From Streptomyces sp. cf386 (GTDB taxonomy: Bacteria > Actinomycetota > Actinomycetes > Streptomycetales > Streptomycetaceae), in assembly GCF_900103585.1 (NCBI RefSeq), contig NZ_FNHV01000013.1, positions 1-64,000 on the forward strand: a DNA stretch of 64,000 bases. Reading direction: 5' to 3'. Shown here piece by piece: positions 49,860 through 58,684 of the stretch (position 1 is its first letter; every line of letters starts with the position of its first letter). The position numbers and the translations under genes are program-made. The notes beneath the pieces were generated by a model. That model saw only the letters and a program-made list of their open reading frames with translations. It had not been told where the DNA came from and did no database searches.

Positions 49860-51614
49860 TCACCGGCGATAGATCGTGATCGAATGGCCGACCGTGTCGA
49901 TCGGGCGACTGCTGTCGATCAGTTCGGCCAGCCGCCCCGTCGCCTTGGCCACCGAGGAGTCCGACACGACCAGCAGCCCGCGCACTTCACCGGCCGGCAC
50001 CTTGCGCGGATCGGCGGCGCGGATGCCGTAGGCGGACGGCACCCCACTGCCCTTGTACACGAGCCAGATCCGCTCGTCCCGGTACCGCTCGCGCAGCCGG
50101 TCGGCCAGCCGGCCGAGGTCCTGGCCCCAGTCCACGTTGGAGTCGTGCAACCGCAGATGGGTCTTCGCCGGACCGCCGAACGCCTCGTTGGAGTACGGCA
50201 GATAGTAGGGGTACGTCCGCAGCGAGCTGACCGCGACGAACAGCACCAGCACCCCCACCGCGACCGGCACCCACCGCCGTCGCACCGCGAGCACACAGCC
50301 TCCCGCCACCGCCAGGAACATCGGCACGAACACGGCGTACCGCGTGCCGAAGTCCCGCGACCCGAGCATCGCCGCGGCCAACAGCACGGCCGTGGGCGCC
50401 AGCAGATACGGAGCCACCGGCCGCAGCCGCCGTACCGCCACCGACGCGACCGCCCCGGCCGCCCACAGGGCGAGCAGGCCGAGCGGTGTCTTCACCAGGA
50501 GCGCGGCCGGCAGGTAGTACCAGAGGGAGCCCGTGTAGAGCCGGCCGAACAGAAAGCCCTGCCACGGGTAGTTCTCGAAGGCGAACTGGACCCGCATCCC
50601 GTCCCGGTACGCCTCCGGGAACGGCAGCAACTCGACCGCCGCCGACCGCAGTCCGTGCACGACGGGTATCGGCTGCTCCGGCGCCCAGCGCAGCCGCGGA
50701 TCGACGACGAGATACGAGGCCCATACGACGGCGACGGCGGCCAGCGCCACGACACCGGCGCCCGCGACCGCGTGCACCAGCGCCCTGCGGCGGGGCTCGG
50801 CCGGCGGCCTCGCACACCACACGGACAGGGCCGTGAGGGCCAGCAGCACCGGGACCGCCGCCAGCATGCTCATCTTCGTCGCCAGCGCCGCCCCGAGCGC
50901 CACGCCGGCCAGCGGCACATGGAGCCGGGGCCGGCGACGGGCCCGCCACAGCAGCCAGACCGACGTCAGCACGAACCCGGCCGCCGGAACGTCCAGCGTG
51001 GCGAGCGAGCCGTGCGCGATGACGTCGGGGGAGAAGGCGTACAGCCCGAGGGCCGCCAAACCCCCCACCGAACCGGCGAGTTCACAGGTGAAGGCGAAGA
51101 CGACCAACCCGAACAGAAGCGTCAGAACGATCACCGGGACGCGGGCGAACAGCATCAGCCGCCCCGGGTCGTTCCCGGACTCGTACAGCAGATGTCGCCC
51201 CAACTGGCCCTGATCGCCGGTGAAGGAGCGATCGACATGCGGATCGGCCAGTGCCACTCCGACGCCGATGACCAGCTTTCCCAGCGGCGGATGCTCGGGA
51301 TTGTGGCGCAGCCGCTGCTCGTGCAGATACTCGGCCGCCGTGCCCACGTACACGGGCTCGTCGATCGTCGGTGTCTGCTGCACGGCCGTCGTCAGCATCG
51401 CGACGGCCATCTGGCCGAGCAGCACGACCACGAGGAGGGGCACGAGCCGGCGCTTGCCCCACTTCCGGCGAGGCCGGGCGTCGGGCGCGCCGGATGCGTC
51501 GGGCACGTCGTCGCGTGCCGGCTGTGCCGGGGCCGAGTGCTGTTCGAGCGCCATCATCCGCTCCGCGGCGCCGCCGACCCCGCGGCGGCGGGTGCTGAGG
51601 GAGAGCCGGCTCAT
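49860..51614 (-). CDS. PMT/GT39-like membrane glycosyltransferase
   Basis: A protein of about 584 residues with around 11 membrane helices. The first extracytoplasmic loop holds the acidic motif TIDEPVYVGTAAEYL and NPEHPPLGKL, typical of polyprenol-phosphate sugar transferases of the PMT/ArnT class. The C-terminal soluble part contains DSNVDWGQDLGRLADRLRER. It would transfer a sugar from a lipid carrier to a protein or glycan outside the membrane. ATG at 51614 is chosen. Internal starts about 20 residues later are possible. Confidence 0.85.
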   Translation of the reverse strand: MSRLSLSTRRRGVGGAAERMMALEQHSAPAQPARDDVPDASGAPDARPRRKWGKRRLVPLLVVVLLGQMAVAMLTTAVQQTPTIDEPVYVGTAAEYLHEQRLRHNPEHPPLGKLVIGVGVALADPHVDRSFTGDQGQLGRHLLYESGNDPGRLMLFARVPVIVLTLLFGLVVFAFTCELAGSVGGLAALGLYAFSPDVIAHGSLATLDVPAAGFVLTSVWLLWRARRRPRLHVPLAGVALGAALATKMSMLAAVPVLLALTALSVWCARPPAEPRRRALVHAVAGAGVVALAAVAVVWASYLVVDPRLRWAPEQPIPVVHGLRSAAVELLPFPEAYRDGMRVQFAFENYPWQGFLFGRLYTGSLWYYLPAALLVKTPLGLLALWAAGAVASVAVRRLRPVAPYLLAPTAVLLAAAMLGSRDFGTRYAVFVPMFLAVAGGCVLAVRRRWVPVAVGVLVLFVAVSSLRTYPYYLPYSNEAFGGPAKTHLRLHDSNVDWGQDLGRLADRLRERYRDERIWLVYKGSGVPSAYGIRAADPRKVPAGEVRGLLVVSDSSVAKATGRLAELIDSSRPIDTVGHSITIYRR

Positions 51615-51651
51615 GGGCCTACTCTGCATCAGCACCCGCCGGGGGAGGGCG

Positions 51652-53589
51652 TTACCGCTTGAGGAGTCGTACCGACAGACCTTCCGTCGTGTAGACGGGT
51701 ACGGCCCGCAGCGTGTCGGAGTTCAGCTCCACACGGTCGAACTGGCCGCGCAGGCGCTGCGCCTCGATGACCGGGACAGTGGTCCCGGCGACCGGCGGGC
51801 GCTCCGCGTCGAGGCGCAGCGACAGCACGCTGCCCCGGCCCAGCACCACCCGGCCGGACACCTCCAGCGCCGGACCGTGGTTCTTGCGCAGCAGCAGCTC
51901 AAGGGTCGCGTCGCCCTCCTGGACGTACGCACCGCGCACCCGCAGCACCTTGTCCGCACGGAGCGTGCCGCCCACCACCCGCACATCGCCCTGCCCGAGA
52001 GCGTTGGCCGACCCGGCGACCAGCACGCCGCCCTCGACCACCGTGCCGCCGTGGTAGCGGTTGTGCCCCGTCAGCGTGAGCGTGCCGGTGCCGCGCTTGG
52101 TCAGACCGCCGTCGCCGTCGATGTCGTTGCGCCAGGCGTCCGCCGCGCCGAAGCCCCCGGCCGCCGCGTCCAGCGTGACCGTCACGTCGGAGTCGAAGGC
52201 GCCGTAACCGTCCGCCGCGGTGAACAGGTCGAGCCGCCCCCACTGCTCGAACCCGTCCAGCAGGACGTACCCGGCGGGCAGCGCGGTCGTGCGCAGCACC
52301 TCACGGCGCTGGGCCGCGGTCAGGTACGGCTGCCGCGTCTCCAGCAGCACCTCCGCGCCCTTCGGCACGGCCAGGGCCTCGTCGCGACCGCGCCGGGTGA
52401 GCACGTACGTCAGCTTGGGCTTGACCGTGCGGGCGTTGGCGTCCCGGTCGGCGTACGGGTCGGTGTCGGCGGAGGCCGAGTGGGCGTAGGCGTACAGCGT
52501 GTCGGCCGTCGTGCCGGTCCGCTCCTCGAAGTATGCAAGGGCCTGGGCGCGGGCAGCGGCCTTGAGTTCGGCGTTCGCCGGGTCGGTGAGGGCGGCGGCG
52601 GCCAGGGCCGTAGCCATGATGCGACCGCCGAGGACGTCGACGGTGGAGTGCATGCCCGCCACGATGCGGGTGTGGCTGAGCTCGAAGGCGCGGGTCACCA
52701 GCTCCTGGAACCGCTCGGGCACGGCGTAGGCGTACGCCAGTGCGGCCAGGTGCAGGGCGTTGGTGTGCCCGCTGGGGAAGCCGCCGTCCTCGGCCGGGGT
52801 CTCGCCGCGCTGGCGGAGCAGCTGCGGGGCGACGACCACCTCCGACTCGTAGACGGGGAAGCCGAACTCGTCCTTCTTGCCGGTGTCGACGACCTCGCTG
52901 TCCTCGTTCATCCGCCACGGACGCGGGTACTGGAAGGCGAACTTGGCCGGGTTGCCGGAGGCGAAGGGGCCGCGCACGGTGTCGACCAGCTTGGCCACCT
53001 TGCCCAGCTCCGAGTCGTACGAACCGGCGCCGATCGCGGAACCGGTCGGCGCGTCGGCGGGCAGGGCGTCGCTGATCTTCCCGGCGGGGGTGCCGTCCGG
53101 CGCGCTGGTGATCGAAGTGACCGCCTTGGCGCCCGACTTGTACAGGTCGGCCAGCGGACCCAGTCCGGCGATCACCGAGTAGCTCTGGTGCTGCCGGTCG
53201 ATGATGAACGATTCCTTCGCCTGGGCGTCCGTGCGCGCGGCGGTGATCCGAACGCTGTAGCGCACGTTGGCGCGCAGCACCTCGGGCATGAGCGGCGTGC
53301 CGGTGTTCCAGGCGCCGCCGGTCTTCCACACCTTCGCGAAGCCGCCGAGGACGCGGATCACCGCGTTGGTCTCGGGCGTCAGGTTCGTCAGGACGTTGGT
53401 CTTGTAGTCGTCCACGAACGCGGCGGCGGCCGCGGCGGCCTTCGCGTCCGCCGCGGCCAGCCAGCTGACGAGGGTGGGCGCGGCCATGACGCCGGCGGTG
53501 GCTCCCAGGGAGGTCTTGAGGAACCCCCTTCGCCGCATGGTGCGTTCGGTGAGCGGTGCGGGGGAGTACTGCCCAGCGGATGACGGCAT
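51652..53589 (-). CDS. Tat-exported PAP2/vanadium-haloperoxidase-fold protein with beta-helix tail
   Basis: A 645-residue exported protein. A twin-arginine signal (RRRGFLKTSLGATAGV) starts at residue 19. The PAP2/vanadium haloperoxidase core shows the two late motifs FPSGHTNALHLA and SHTRIVAGMHSTVDVLGG. The lysine/arginine motif 1 is likely in the preceding region (FAFQYPRPWRMNED). After residue 450 a beta-rich tail contains one autotransporter-type strand repeat (LTKRGTGTLTLTGHN, GGTVVEGGVLVAGSANALG), unusual in a Gram-positive. It is an acid phosphatase or haloperoxidase. Which one cannot be told. Confidence 0.82.
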   Translation of the reverse strand: MPSSAGQYSPAPLTERTMRRRGFLKTSLGATAGVMAAPTLVSWLAAADAKAAAAAAAFVDDYKTNVLTNLTPETNAVIRVLGGFAKVWKTGGAWNTGTPLMPEVLRANVRYSVRITAARTDAQAKESFIIDRQHQSYSVIAGLGPLADLYKSGAKAVTSITSAPDGTPAGKISDALPADAPTGSAIGAGSYDSELGKVAKLVDTVRGPFASGNPAKFAFQYPRPWRMNEDSEVVDTGKKDEFGFPVYESEVVVAPQLLRQRGETPAEDGGFPSGHTNALHLAALAYAYAVPERFQELVTRAFELSHTRIVAGMHSTVDVLGGRIMATALAAAALTDPANAELKAAARAQALAYFEERTGTTADTLYAYAHSASADTDPYADRDANARTVKPKLTYVLTRRGRDEALAVPKGAEVLLETRQPYLTAAQRREVLRTTALPAGYVLLDGFEQWGRLDLFTAADGYGAFDSDVTVTLDAAAGGFGAADAWRNDIDGDGGLTKRGTGTLTLTGHNRYHGGTVVEGGVLVAGSANALGQGDVRVVGGTLRADKVLRVRGAYVQEGDATLELLLRKNHGPALEVSGRVVLGRGSVLSLRLDAERPPVAGTTVPVIEAQRLRGQFDRVELNSDTLRAVPVYTTEGLSVRLLKR

Positions 53590-53697
53590 GGGTGTGGCCT
53601 CTCTTGAGTTCTGCGGCCGTGCGGCCGGGAGGTCGTACGAGCGAAGATCTACGGGCGAGTCATGGCGGAGCGGAGGAGAGTCGGCGACCGGAACGTG

Positions 53698-54606
53698 TCA
53701 CAGAAGTGAACGGGCCATCGCCACCGCGCCCTCGACCGGCGGTGCCCGCAGGGGTCGCGGCCGGGCCGTCGGCACACTCTCCTCCAGCGCCGACACGAAG
53801 GCGTCGTACAGCGAGGACTGGGCGAGGACGGTACTGCCCGCGACCACGACGTCGTCGACCACCACCCCACGGGTGGCGAGGCGTTCGACGAGCGCGGCCA
53901 GGGCGCGGCCCGCGTCGGCGATCACGGTGCGGGCGAGCGGGGAGCCGGCCTCGGCGGCGGCGAACACGGCCGGGGCGTGCCGGCCCCACTCGGCGGAGGC
54001 CGCAGTGACAGACTCCAACGCGGCGCCGAGCGCGGGTACTTCGGGGACGTCGAAGGCGGCCAGCAGACCGAGCGCCAGCGCGTCGGGCTCCTCGCCGCGG
54101 TCGTGCGCGGCCCAGACGGCACGGACGGCCTCGCGGACGAGACCGGCGGCGCCGCCCTCGTCGCCGAGCAGCGCGCCCCAGCCGCCGACCTGGACCGGTG
54201 TGCCGTCGGGGAAGCGGCCCACGGCGACGGAGCCGGTGCCGGCGACCAGGCCGACACCCTTGTCCAGGCCCGCTGCGGGCACGAGCAGTTCGGCGTCGCC
54301 CACGACCAGCGCGGGCGCGTCGAAGTGCAGTTGGAGTGCGGTACGGATCTGTGCGCACTGACGCGCGGTCTCGCAGGCGTGCCCGCCGACGGCCAGCGCG
54401 GACGGGCGCGTGCCCTTGGGAAGGGCCTCAGCGAGCAGTGTGGCCAGCCAGCCCGCGGCGGCCACCGGATCGTACGGCCGCCAGCCGCTGCTGGGACGGA
54501 CGTGATCGGCCATGACGGTGTCGCCGGTGAGCGCGCGGAGATGCGTCTTGGTGCCGCCCACGTCGATGCCGACCATCAGAGGGCCAGACAAAGGGGTGAC
54601 CTGCAC
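53698..54606 (-). CDS. BadF/BcrA-type N-acetylglucosamine kinase-like protein
   Basis: A 302-residue actin-fold kinase of the BadF/BadG family. Phosphate motif 1 is MVGIDVGGTKTHLRAL, the phosphate-2/adenosine region includes VGLVAGTGSVAVGRF, and GGWGALLGDEGGAAGLVREA matches the GlcNAc kinase subgroup. It probably phosphorylates an amino sugar or related monosaccharide. The start is GTG at 54606 with AGAGGA upstream. It is divergent from a ROK regulator and its operator, so the two should be linked. Confidence 0.87.
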   Translation of the reverse strand: MQVTPLSGPLMVGIDVGGTKTHLRALTGDTVMADHVRPSSGWRPYDPVAAAGWLATLLAEALPKGTRPSALAVGGHACETARQCAQIRTALQLHFDAPALVVGDAELLVPAAGLDKGVGLVAGTGSVAVGRFPDGTPVQVGGWGALLGDEGGAAGLVREAVRAVWAAHDRGEEPDALALGLLAAFDVPEVPALGAALESVTAASAEWGRHAPAVFAAAEAGSPLARTVIADAGRALAALVERLATRGVVVDDVVVAGSTVLAQSSLYDAFVSALEESVPTARPRPLRAPPVEGAVAMARSLL

Positions 54607-54739
54607 GGATCCTCTTTCGTCGGTGCGCTGTGTGCTGCGACGGCGGGCGAACCGTGCCGGAGGGCAAGACAGGTGAAGAGCCGGAGAAGCCCCGGGACGG
54701 GCCTCTGGACGGACCACGGCAGGCGAGTACCGTGACGTT

Positions 54740-54759
54740 CGTTAGGAAGTTAACTAACG
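54740..54759. promoter_or_regulatory. Inverted-repeat operator between kinase and ROK genes
   Basis: CGTTAG-N8-CTAACG is a perfect inverted repeat whose core also holds AGTTAACT. It lies in the 298-base gap between the divergent kinase and ROK genes, and such GTTAG/CTAAC palindromes suit ROK-family regulators in Streptomyces. The rest of the gap shows no gene. Confidence 0.7.
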
Positions 54760-54904
54760 AAGTACAGTGCGTGTCAATAGGCGTCGCGCAGCCGGCTTCC
54801 CGGGCCTTTCGCCCGGGGTGGGAACGCGTGCCGCCAGGGCAACCCATCGCCGCCTTCCGCCGAGTCGATCGGCCCGGGAGAGCAGCCTGTCACCTGGGGG
54901 AACT

Positions 54905-56050
54905 GTGGAACACGACGTGGTAAGAGCCCCCCGTCTGACCGAGAGCGCGAGCCATGTATTCGCCGTGCTGGCACAGGCCGGCACCGCGACCCGGCCGCAG
55001 CTCGCCAGCCTTGCGCGGCTGTCCAAACCGACGGTCTCCTCCGCCGTCGCCGAACTGGAGGGCGTCCAGCTGGCCGCCCACTCCGGCACCGCCTCCAGCG
55101 GCACGGGCCGCAACGCGGCCGTCTACCGCCTCGGCCCGGCCGCCGGTGCCGTGCTCGCCGTCGACCTCGGTCCCGCGCTCACCCGGGTCCGCGGCTGCGC
55201 CCTGGACGGCACCCTGCTCGCCGAGGCCACCGGACCCCGGGCCGAGGCGGCCGACGTGGTGCGCGACGCGCTCGGCGCGCTGCCCGCCGACGCCCCGCTG
55301 CGCACCATCGTCGTGGCCGTCGGTGACGTCACCGCCCGGGCCGAGGAGGGCTCCGGCATGCGCCCGGCGACCGCCAAGGCGGGGCCCGTCTTCGACGCGG
55401 TGGCCGTCGCGCTGCCGCCCGGAGTCCCCGTCCATCTGGAGAACAACGTCAACTGCGCCGCGCTCGCGGAACTGCACGAGGGCGCGGCGCGCGGCCGTCA
55501 CACCTTCGGCTATCTGCGGATCGGCGTCGGTATCGGTCTCGGCATCGTCGTAGGAGGCCAGGTGCTGGCCGGTGCGAACGGAGCCGCCGGAGAGCTCGCC
55601 CGGCTGCCCTACCCCTGGGACGACGACCTGGAGCCCCGCCACGAGGCCCTGGAGGAGTACATCGGGGCCCGTTCCCTGCTGCGCCGGGCCGCCGAGGCAT
55701 GGCCGGATGGCGACGGCGTCGGCCCCCGTACGGCAGAGCGGCTCTTCGCGCTGGCCGCACAGGGCAGTGCCCCGGCCCGTGCCGTCGTCGCCCGGCATGC
55801 CGTGGACGTGGGCCGGCTGGCCGCCGCCGTGACCGCCGTACTGGACCCCGGACTGCTCGTGCTGGGCGGCAGCACCGGGGCGTTTCCGCAGCTCCTGCCC
55901 GGTGTGCGGGCCGAGCTGGAGCGGCTCAGCTGGCCGACCGAGGTGGTCAGCAGCCAGGTCGGTGATCTCGGCACCGTGGTCGGCGCGGCCCGCCTCGCGG
56001 TCGCCAGAGGAGTCCAAACCGTGACCGAGGCGGCGCGGACGAAGGATTGA
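54905..56050 (+). CDS. ROK-family transcriptional regulator
   Basis: A 381-residue regulator. The winged helix (VFAVLAQAGTATRPQLASLA then LSKPTVSSAVAELE) occupies residues 15-65. The sugar-kinase fold follows (AVDLGPALTRVRGCALDG, ENNVNCAALAELHEGAARG, GVGIGLGIVVGGQVLAGANG). As in the other ROK gene at 36142, the zinc motif CxCGxxGC is missing: after AGELARLPYPW comes an acidic stretch. It probably controls the kinase gene and the transporter operon downstream. GTG at 54905 with GGGGGA before it is chosen over longer frames. Confidence 0.88.
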   Translation: MEHDVVRAPRLTESASHVFAVLAQAGTATRPQLASLARLSKPTVSSAVAELEGVQLAAHSGTASSGTGRNAAVYRLGPAAGAVLAVDLGPALTRVRGCALDGTLLAEATGPRAEAADVVRDALGALPADAPLRTIVVAVGDVTARAEEGSGMRPATAKAGPVFDAVAVALPPGVPVHLENNVNCAALAELHEGAARGRHTFGYLRIGVGIGLGIVVGGQVLAGANGAAGELARLPYPWDDDLEPRHEALEEYIGARSLLRRAAEAWPDGDGVGPRTAERLFALAAQGSAPARAVVARHAVDVGRLAAAVTAVLDPGLLVLGGSTGAFPQLLPGVRAELERLSWPTEVVSSQVGDLGTVVGAARLAVARGVQTVTEAARTKD

Positions 56051-56082
56051 CGGTTTCGGACTCGGTCTGCCAATGTCCGGAC

Positions 56083-56090
56083 AAGCGCTT
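56083..56090. promoter_or_regulatory. LacI/ROK-type AAGCGCTT core
   Basis: AAGCGCTT, inside ACAAGCGCTTTCT, lies 33 bases after the ROK gene stop and about 240 bases before the binding-protein gene. The core is typical of sugar regulators of the LacI class. With no LacI gene nearby, its use is uncertain. Confidence 0.4.
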
Positions 56091-56251
56091 TCTAAGTCGG
56101 CCGGGACGCCGGCTTGGGGCGAACATCCCGCCCGTACTCGACGTACGGCAACCGCACGAGGGCGTGCCCGTGCGGTGACGGCCAGGACGGCCGGGGATCT
56201 CGCCCCGCGTGGACGACGCGGCCGGGCGAGGCCGCCCCTTCCGGAAAGCGA

Positions 56252-56266
56252 ATTTTCCTGCAAAAT
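56252..56266. promoter_or_regulatory. ATTTT-N5-AAAAT palindrome upstream of transporter
   Basis: ATTTTCCTGCAAAAT is a perfect AT-rich inverted repeat within GC-rich DNA, 61 bases before the binding-protein start, where an operator or promoter would be expected. No other matching site was found in the window. Confidence 0.5.
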
Positions 56267-56327
56267 GCACCCGTGCCGCGTCGGTCGGCGCCGTGCTCCG
56301 TCCCCTGCGACGAAAAAGGGATCGAAG

Positions 56328-57650
56328 ATGACCAATGTAGGTGTGCGGCGCTCCCGCCGACTCGGCCGCGGCGCCATAGGCCGCCTGGTTCCCCTCGCTG
56401 CCGTGGCCACGGCAGGTGCCCTACTGCTCTCCGCCTGCGGAGGAGGGTCCGAATCGGGCGGGACCTCCAAGTCGCTGACGTTCTGGATCTCCACGGTGCC
56501 GGGGCAGGACGCGGGCTGGAAGAAGATGGTGGCGCAGTACGAGAAGGAAACCGGCGTCAAGGTCAAGCTCGTCAACATCCCCTACGACGGCTACACGACG
56601 AAGCTGCGCAACTCGGCGCAGGCGAACTCGCTGCCCGACGTGGCGGCCGTGCCGGCGCTGGACCCGATCTGGTCGAACAAGCTGATCGACCTCAGCGACA
56701 TCGCCAACAACAAGACGAACAAGATCAACGCCAACTTCGTCGCCAAGGACTCGTCCGGGAAGGTGCTGTCCATCCCCTCGGACGTCACCGCGTCCGGCAT
56801 GTTCATCAACAAGTCGCTCTTCGAGAAGGCCGGCGTCGACTACCCGACCTCGCCCGACAAGACCTGGACCTGGACCGAGTTCATCAAGGCGGCCGACAAG
56901 GTCCGGGAGAAGACCGACGCCAAGTACTCCCTGACCTTCGACCAGTCGCCGTCCCGGCTGCGCGCCATGGTGTACGAGATGGGCGGGAAGTACGTCCACG
57001 CCGACGACTCCGGCAAGTTCTCGGTGGACGCGGCGACCAAGAAGGCCGTGAAGTACTTCGTCGGACTGAACGACGACAAGACCATGCCGAAGTCGGTGTG
57101 GACCAGCGGCGCCGACCCGTCGGCCATGTTCCAGAGCGGTGACGTCGTCGCCTACTGGTCCGGCGTGTGGCAGGTTGCCGCCTACGCGGAGAGCATCACG
57201 AAGTTCGAGTGGGCGAGCGTCCCGACTCCCGCCCAGCCGGTGCAGGCCAGCGACGTCAACAGCGGCGGCATGACGGTGGGCTTCAACAACAACGCCGACG
57301 CGGCCACCGCAGCGAAGAAGTTCCTGTCCTGGCTGTACGAGCCGGCCCACTACCAGGCGCTGTGTGAGGCGTCCGGGTTCCTGCCGGTCGAGACCGGTCT
57401 GACCCCGAAGTATCCGTTCAAGTCCGAGGCGGCGCAGGCGGCGTTCAAGCTGTACAACGAGTCGATCCCGCTCTACGACCCGATCTCCGGCTACTTCAAC
57501 AGCGCGCAGACGAACTGGGTGCTGAAGGGCAAGAGCCTCGCCGACGACCCGACCAAGGCGGAGCTCGGCAAGGCGATCAACGGCGAGCAGTCGGCCGACA
57601 AGGCCCTGCAGAACATTGTGGACGGCTACAACCAGCAGGTCGGCGGCTGA
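56328..57650 (+). CDS. Sugar ABC transporter substrate-binding lipoprotein (CUT1)
   Basis: A 440-residue binding protein. The lipobox LLSAC places the lipidated Cys at about residue 34. CUT1 features are LTFWISTVPGQDAGWKKMV, SLPDVAAVPALDPIW and MFQSGDVVAYWSGVWQVAAY. It would bind an oligosaccharide outside the cell. It is the first gene of a CUT1 operon and is followed by a strong intercistronic hairpin before its permease genes, so it may be made in excess. AAAGGG precedes the ATG at 56328. Confidence 0.92.
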   Translation: MTNVGVRRSRRLGRGAIGRLVPLAAVATAGALLLSACGGGSESGGTSKSLTFWISTVPGQDAGWKKMVAQYEKETGVKVKLVNIPYDGYTTKLRNSAQANSLPDVAAVPALDPIWSNKLIDLSDIANNKTNKINANFVAKDSSGKVLSIPSDVTASGMFINKSLFEKAGVDYPTSPDKTWTWTEFIKAADKVREKTDAKYSLTFDQSPSRLRAMVYEMGGKYVHADDSGKFSVDAATKKAVKYFVGLNDDKTMPKSVWTSGADPSAMFQSGDVVAYWSGVWQVAAYAESITKFEWASVPTPAQPVQASDVNSGGMTVGFNNNADAATAAKKFLSWLYEPAHYQALCEASGFLPVETGLTPKYPFKSEAAQAAFKLYNESIPLYDPISGYFNSAQTNWVLKGKSLADDPTKAELGKAINGEQSADKALQNIVDGYNQQVGG

Positions 57651-57658
57651 GCGTAGGC

Positions 57659-57704
57659 CGGGGCCAGGGCGGCGAGGTCGAGACACCGCCGCCCTGGCCC
57701 CGGA
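57659..57704 (+). terminator. Strong intercistronic hairpin
   Basis: A perfect 17-base-pair GC-rich stem (57659-57675 with 57688-57704) encloses a 12-base loop and starts 8 bases after the binding-protein stop codon. No T-run follows. Such structures usually protect the binding-protein mRNA and reduce downstream permease expression. Confidence 0.85.
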
Positions 57705-57772
57705 CCCCACGTGATGCCGGGCTCATGGCCTGAGCCCACAGGAACCCAATCCACCAGCACGGAGTCAGGAAG

Positions 57773-58684
57773 ATGACAAAACGAGCCTCGGACGTGTCCG
57801 TGAGCCCGCCCAGGAGACGAAGCAAGTACACCGTCGCGCCGCTCGTCCTCATCGCGGCCAATGTCGTGCTCTTCGCGCTGTTCTTCCTCTGGCCGGCGGT
57901 GATCGGGCTCGTCTACTCCTTCACGAACTACACGGGCGTGGGCGCGTTCCAGTTCGTCGGACTGGACAACTACAGCAACCTGTTCGGGGACTCCGCCTTC
58001 TACGACGCGATGACCCGCACGCTGCTGTACACCGTGCTCTTCGTACCGCTGAACTTCGTGCTCTCGCTGCTCATCGCCAACGTGCTGGTGAGCAAGCACG
58101 CCAAGGGCGTGTCGGTCGCCCGCATCTTCTTCTTCATCCCGTGGCTGCTGTCGCCCATCGTCGTGGGTGTCCTGTGGCGGTGGCTGTTCGGTGAGAACTT
58201 CGGGCTGGTCAACTACCTCATCGAGAAGTTCGGCGGAAGCGCCGTTCCCTGGCAGTCGAACGCGGACCTGTCGCTGATCGTGGTGGTGGTGGCGGCGTCC
58301 TGGGCCTGGACGGGCTTCTCGATGCTGCTGTTCATCGCGGCGATCAAGAACGTACCGACGTCGTACTACGAGGCGGCCGCGCTCGACGGCGCCGGTCCGT
58401 GGCGCCAGTTCATCAGCATCACCCTGCCGAGCATCGCGCCGACTTCCTTCATCGTCATCCTGCTCAACACGATCCACGGCATGAAGGAGTATCCGCTGTT
58501 CGCCTCCCTCAACAACGGCGGACCCGGAACGTCGAACAACCTGCTCGTCCAGTACATCTACCAGACCGGCTTCAAATCGGGCCAGATCGGCTACGCGAGC
58601 GCCGCGTCGTTCGTGCTCATGCTCATCCTGATGGTCGTCGCGATCATCCAGATGATGGTCAACCGGCGGGTGGAGAACCGATGA
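57773..58684 (+). CDS. Carbohydrate ABC transporter permease (MalF type)
   Basis: A 303-residue permease with six membrane helices and a short cytoplasmic start. The coupling motif is YEAAALDGAGPWRQFISITLP, and NNGGPGTSNNLLVQYIY follows as in CUT1 permeases. It lies 122 bases after the binding-protein gene, behind the hairpin, and overlaps the next permease by 4 bases (ATGA). Confidence 0.92.
   Translation: MTKRASDVSVSPPRRRSKYTVAPLVLIAANVVLFALFFLWPAVIGLVYSFTNYTGVGAFQFVGLDNYSNLFGDSAFYDAMTRTLLYTVLFVPLNFVLSLLIANVLVSKHAKGVSVARIFFFIPWLLSPIVVGVLWRWLFGENFGLVNYLIEKFGGSAVPWQSNADLSLIVVVVAASWAWTGFSMLLFIAAIKNVPTSYYEAAALDGAGPWRQFISITLPSIAPTSFIVILLNTIHGMKEYPLFASLNNGGPGTSNNLLVQYIYQTGFKSGQIGYASAASFVLMLILMVVAIIQMMVNRRVENR

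Noticed and set aside
49587..51662. 691-codon open frame on the plus strand
   Set aside because: It is antisense to the PMT-type glycosyltransferase gene, and its translation is His/Arg/Gln-rich with no domain.
51220..53583. 787-codon open frame on the plus strand
   Set aside because: It is antisense to the PAP2/haloperoxidase gene and is long only because stop codons are rare at this GC content.
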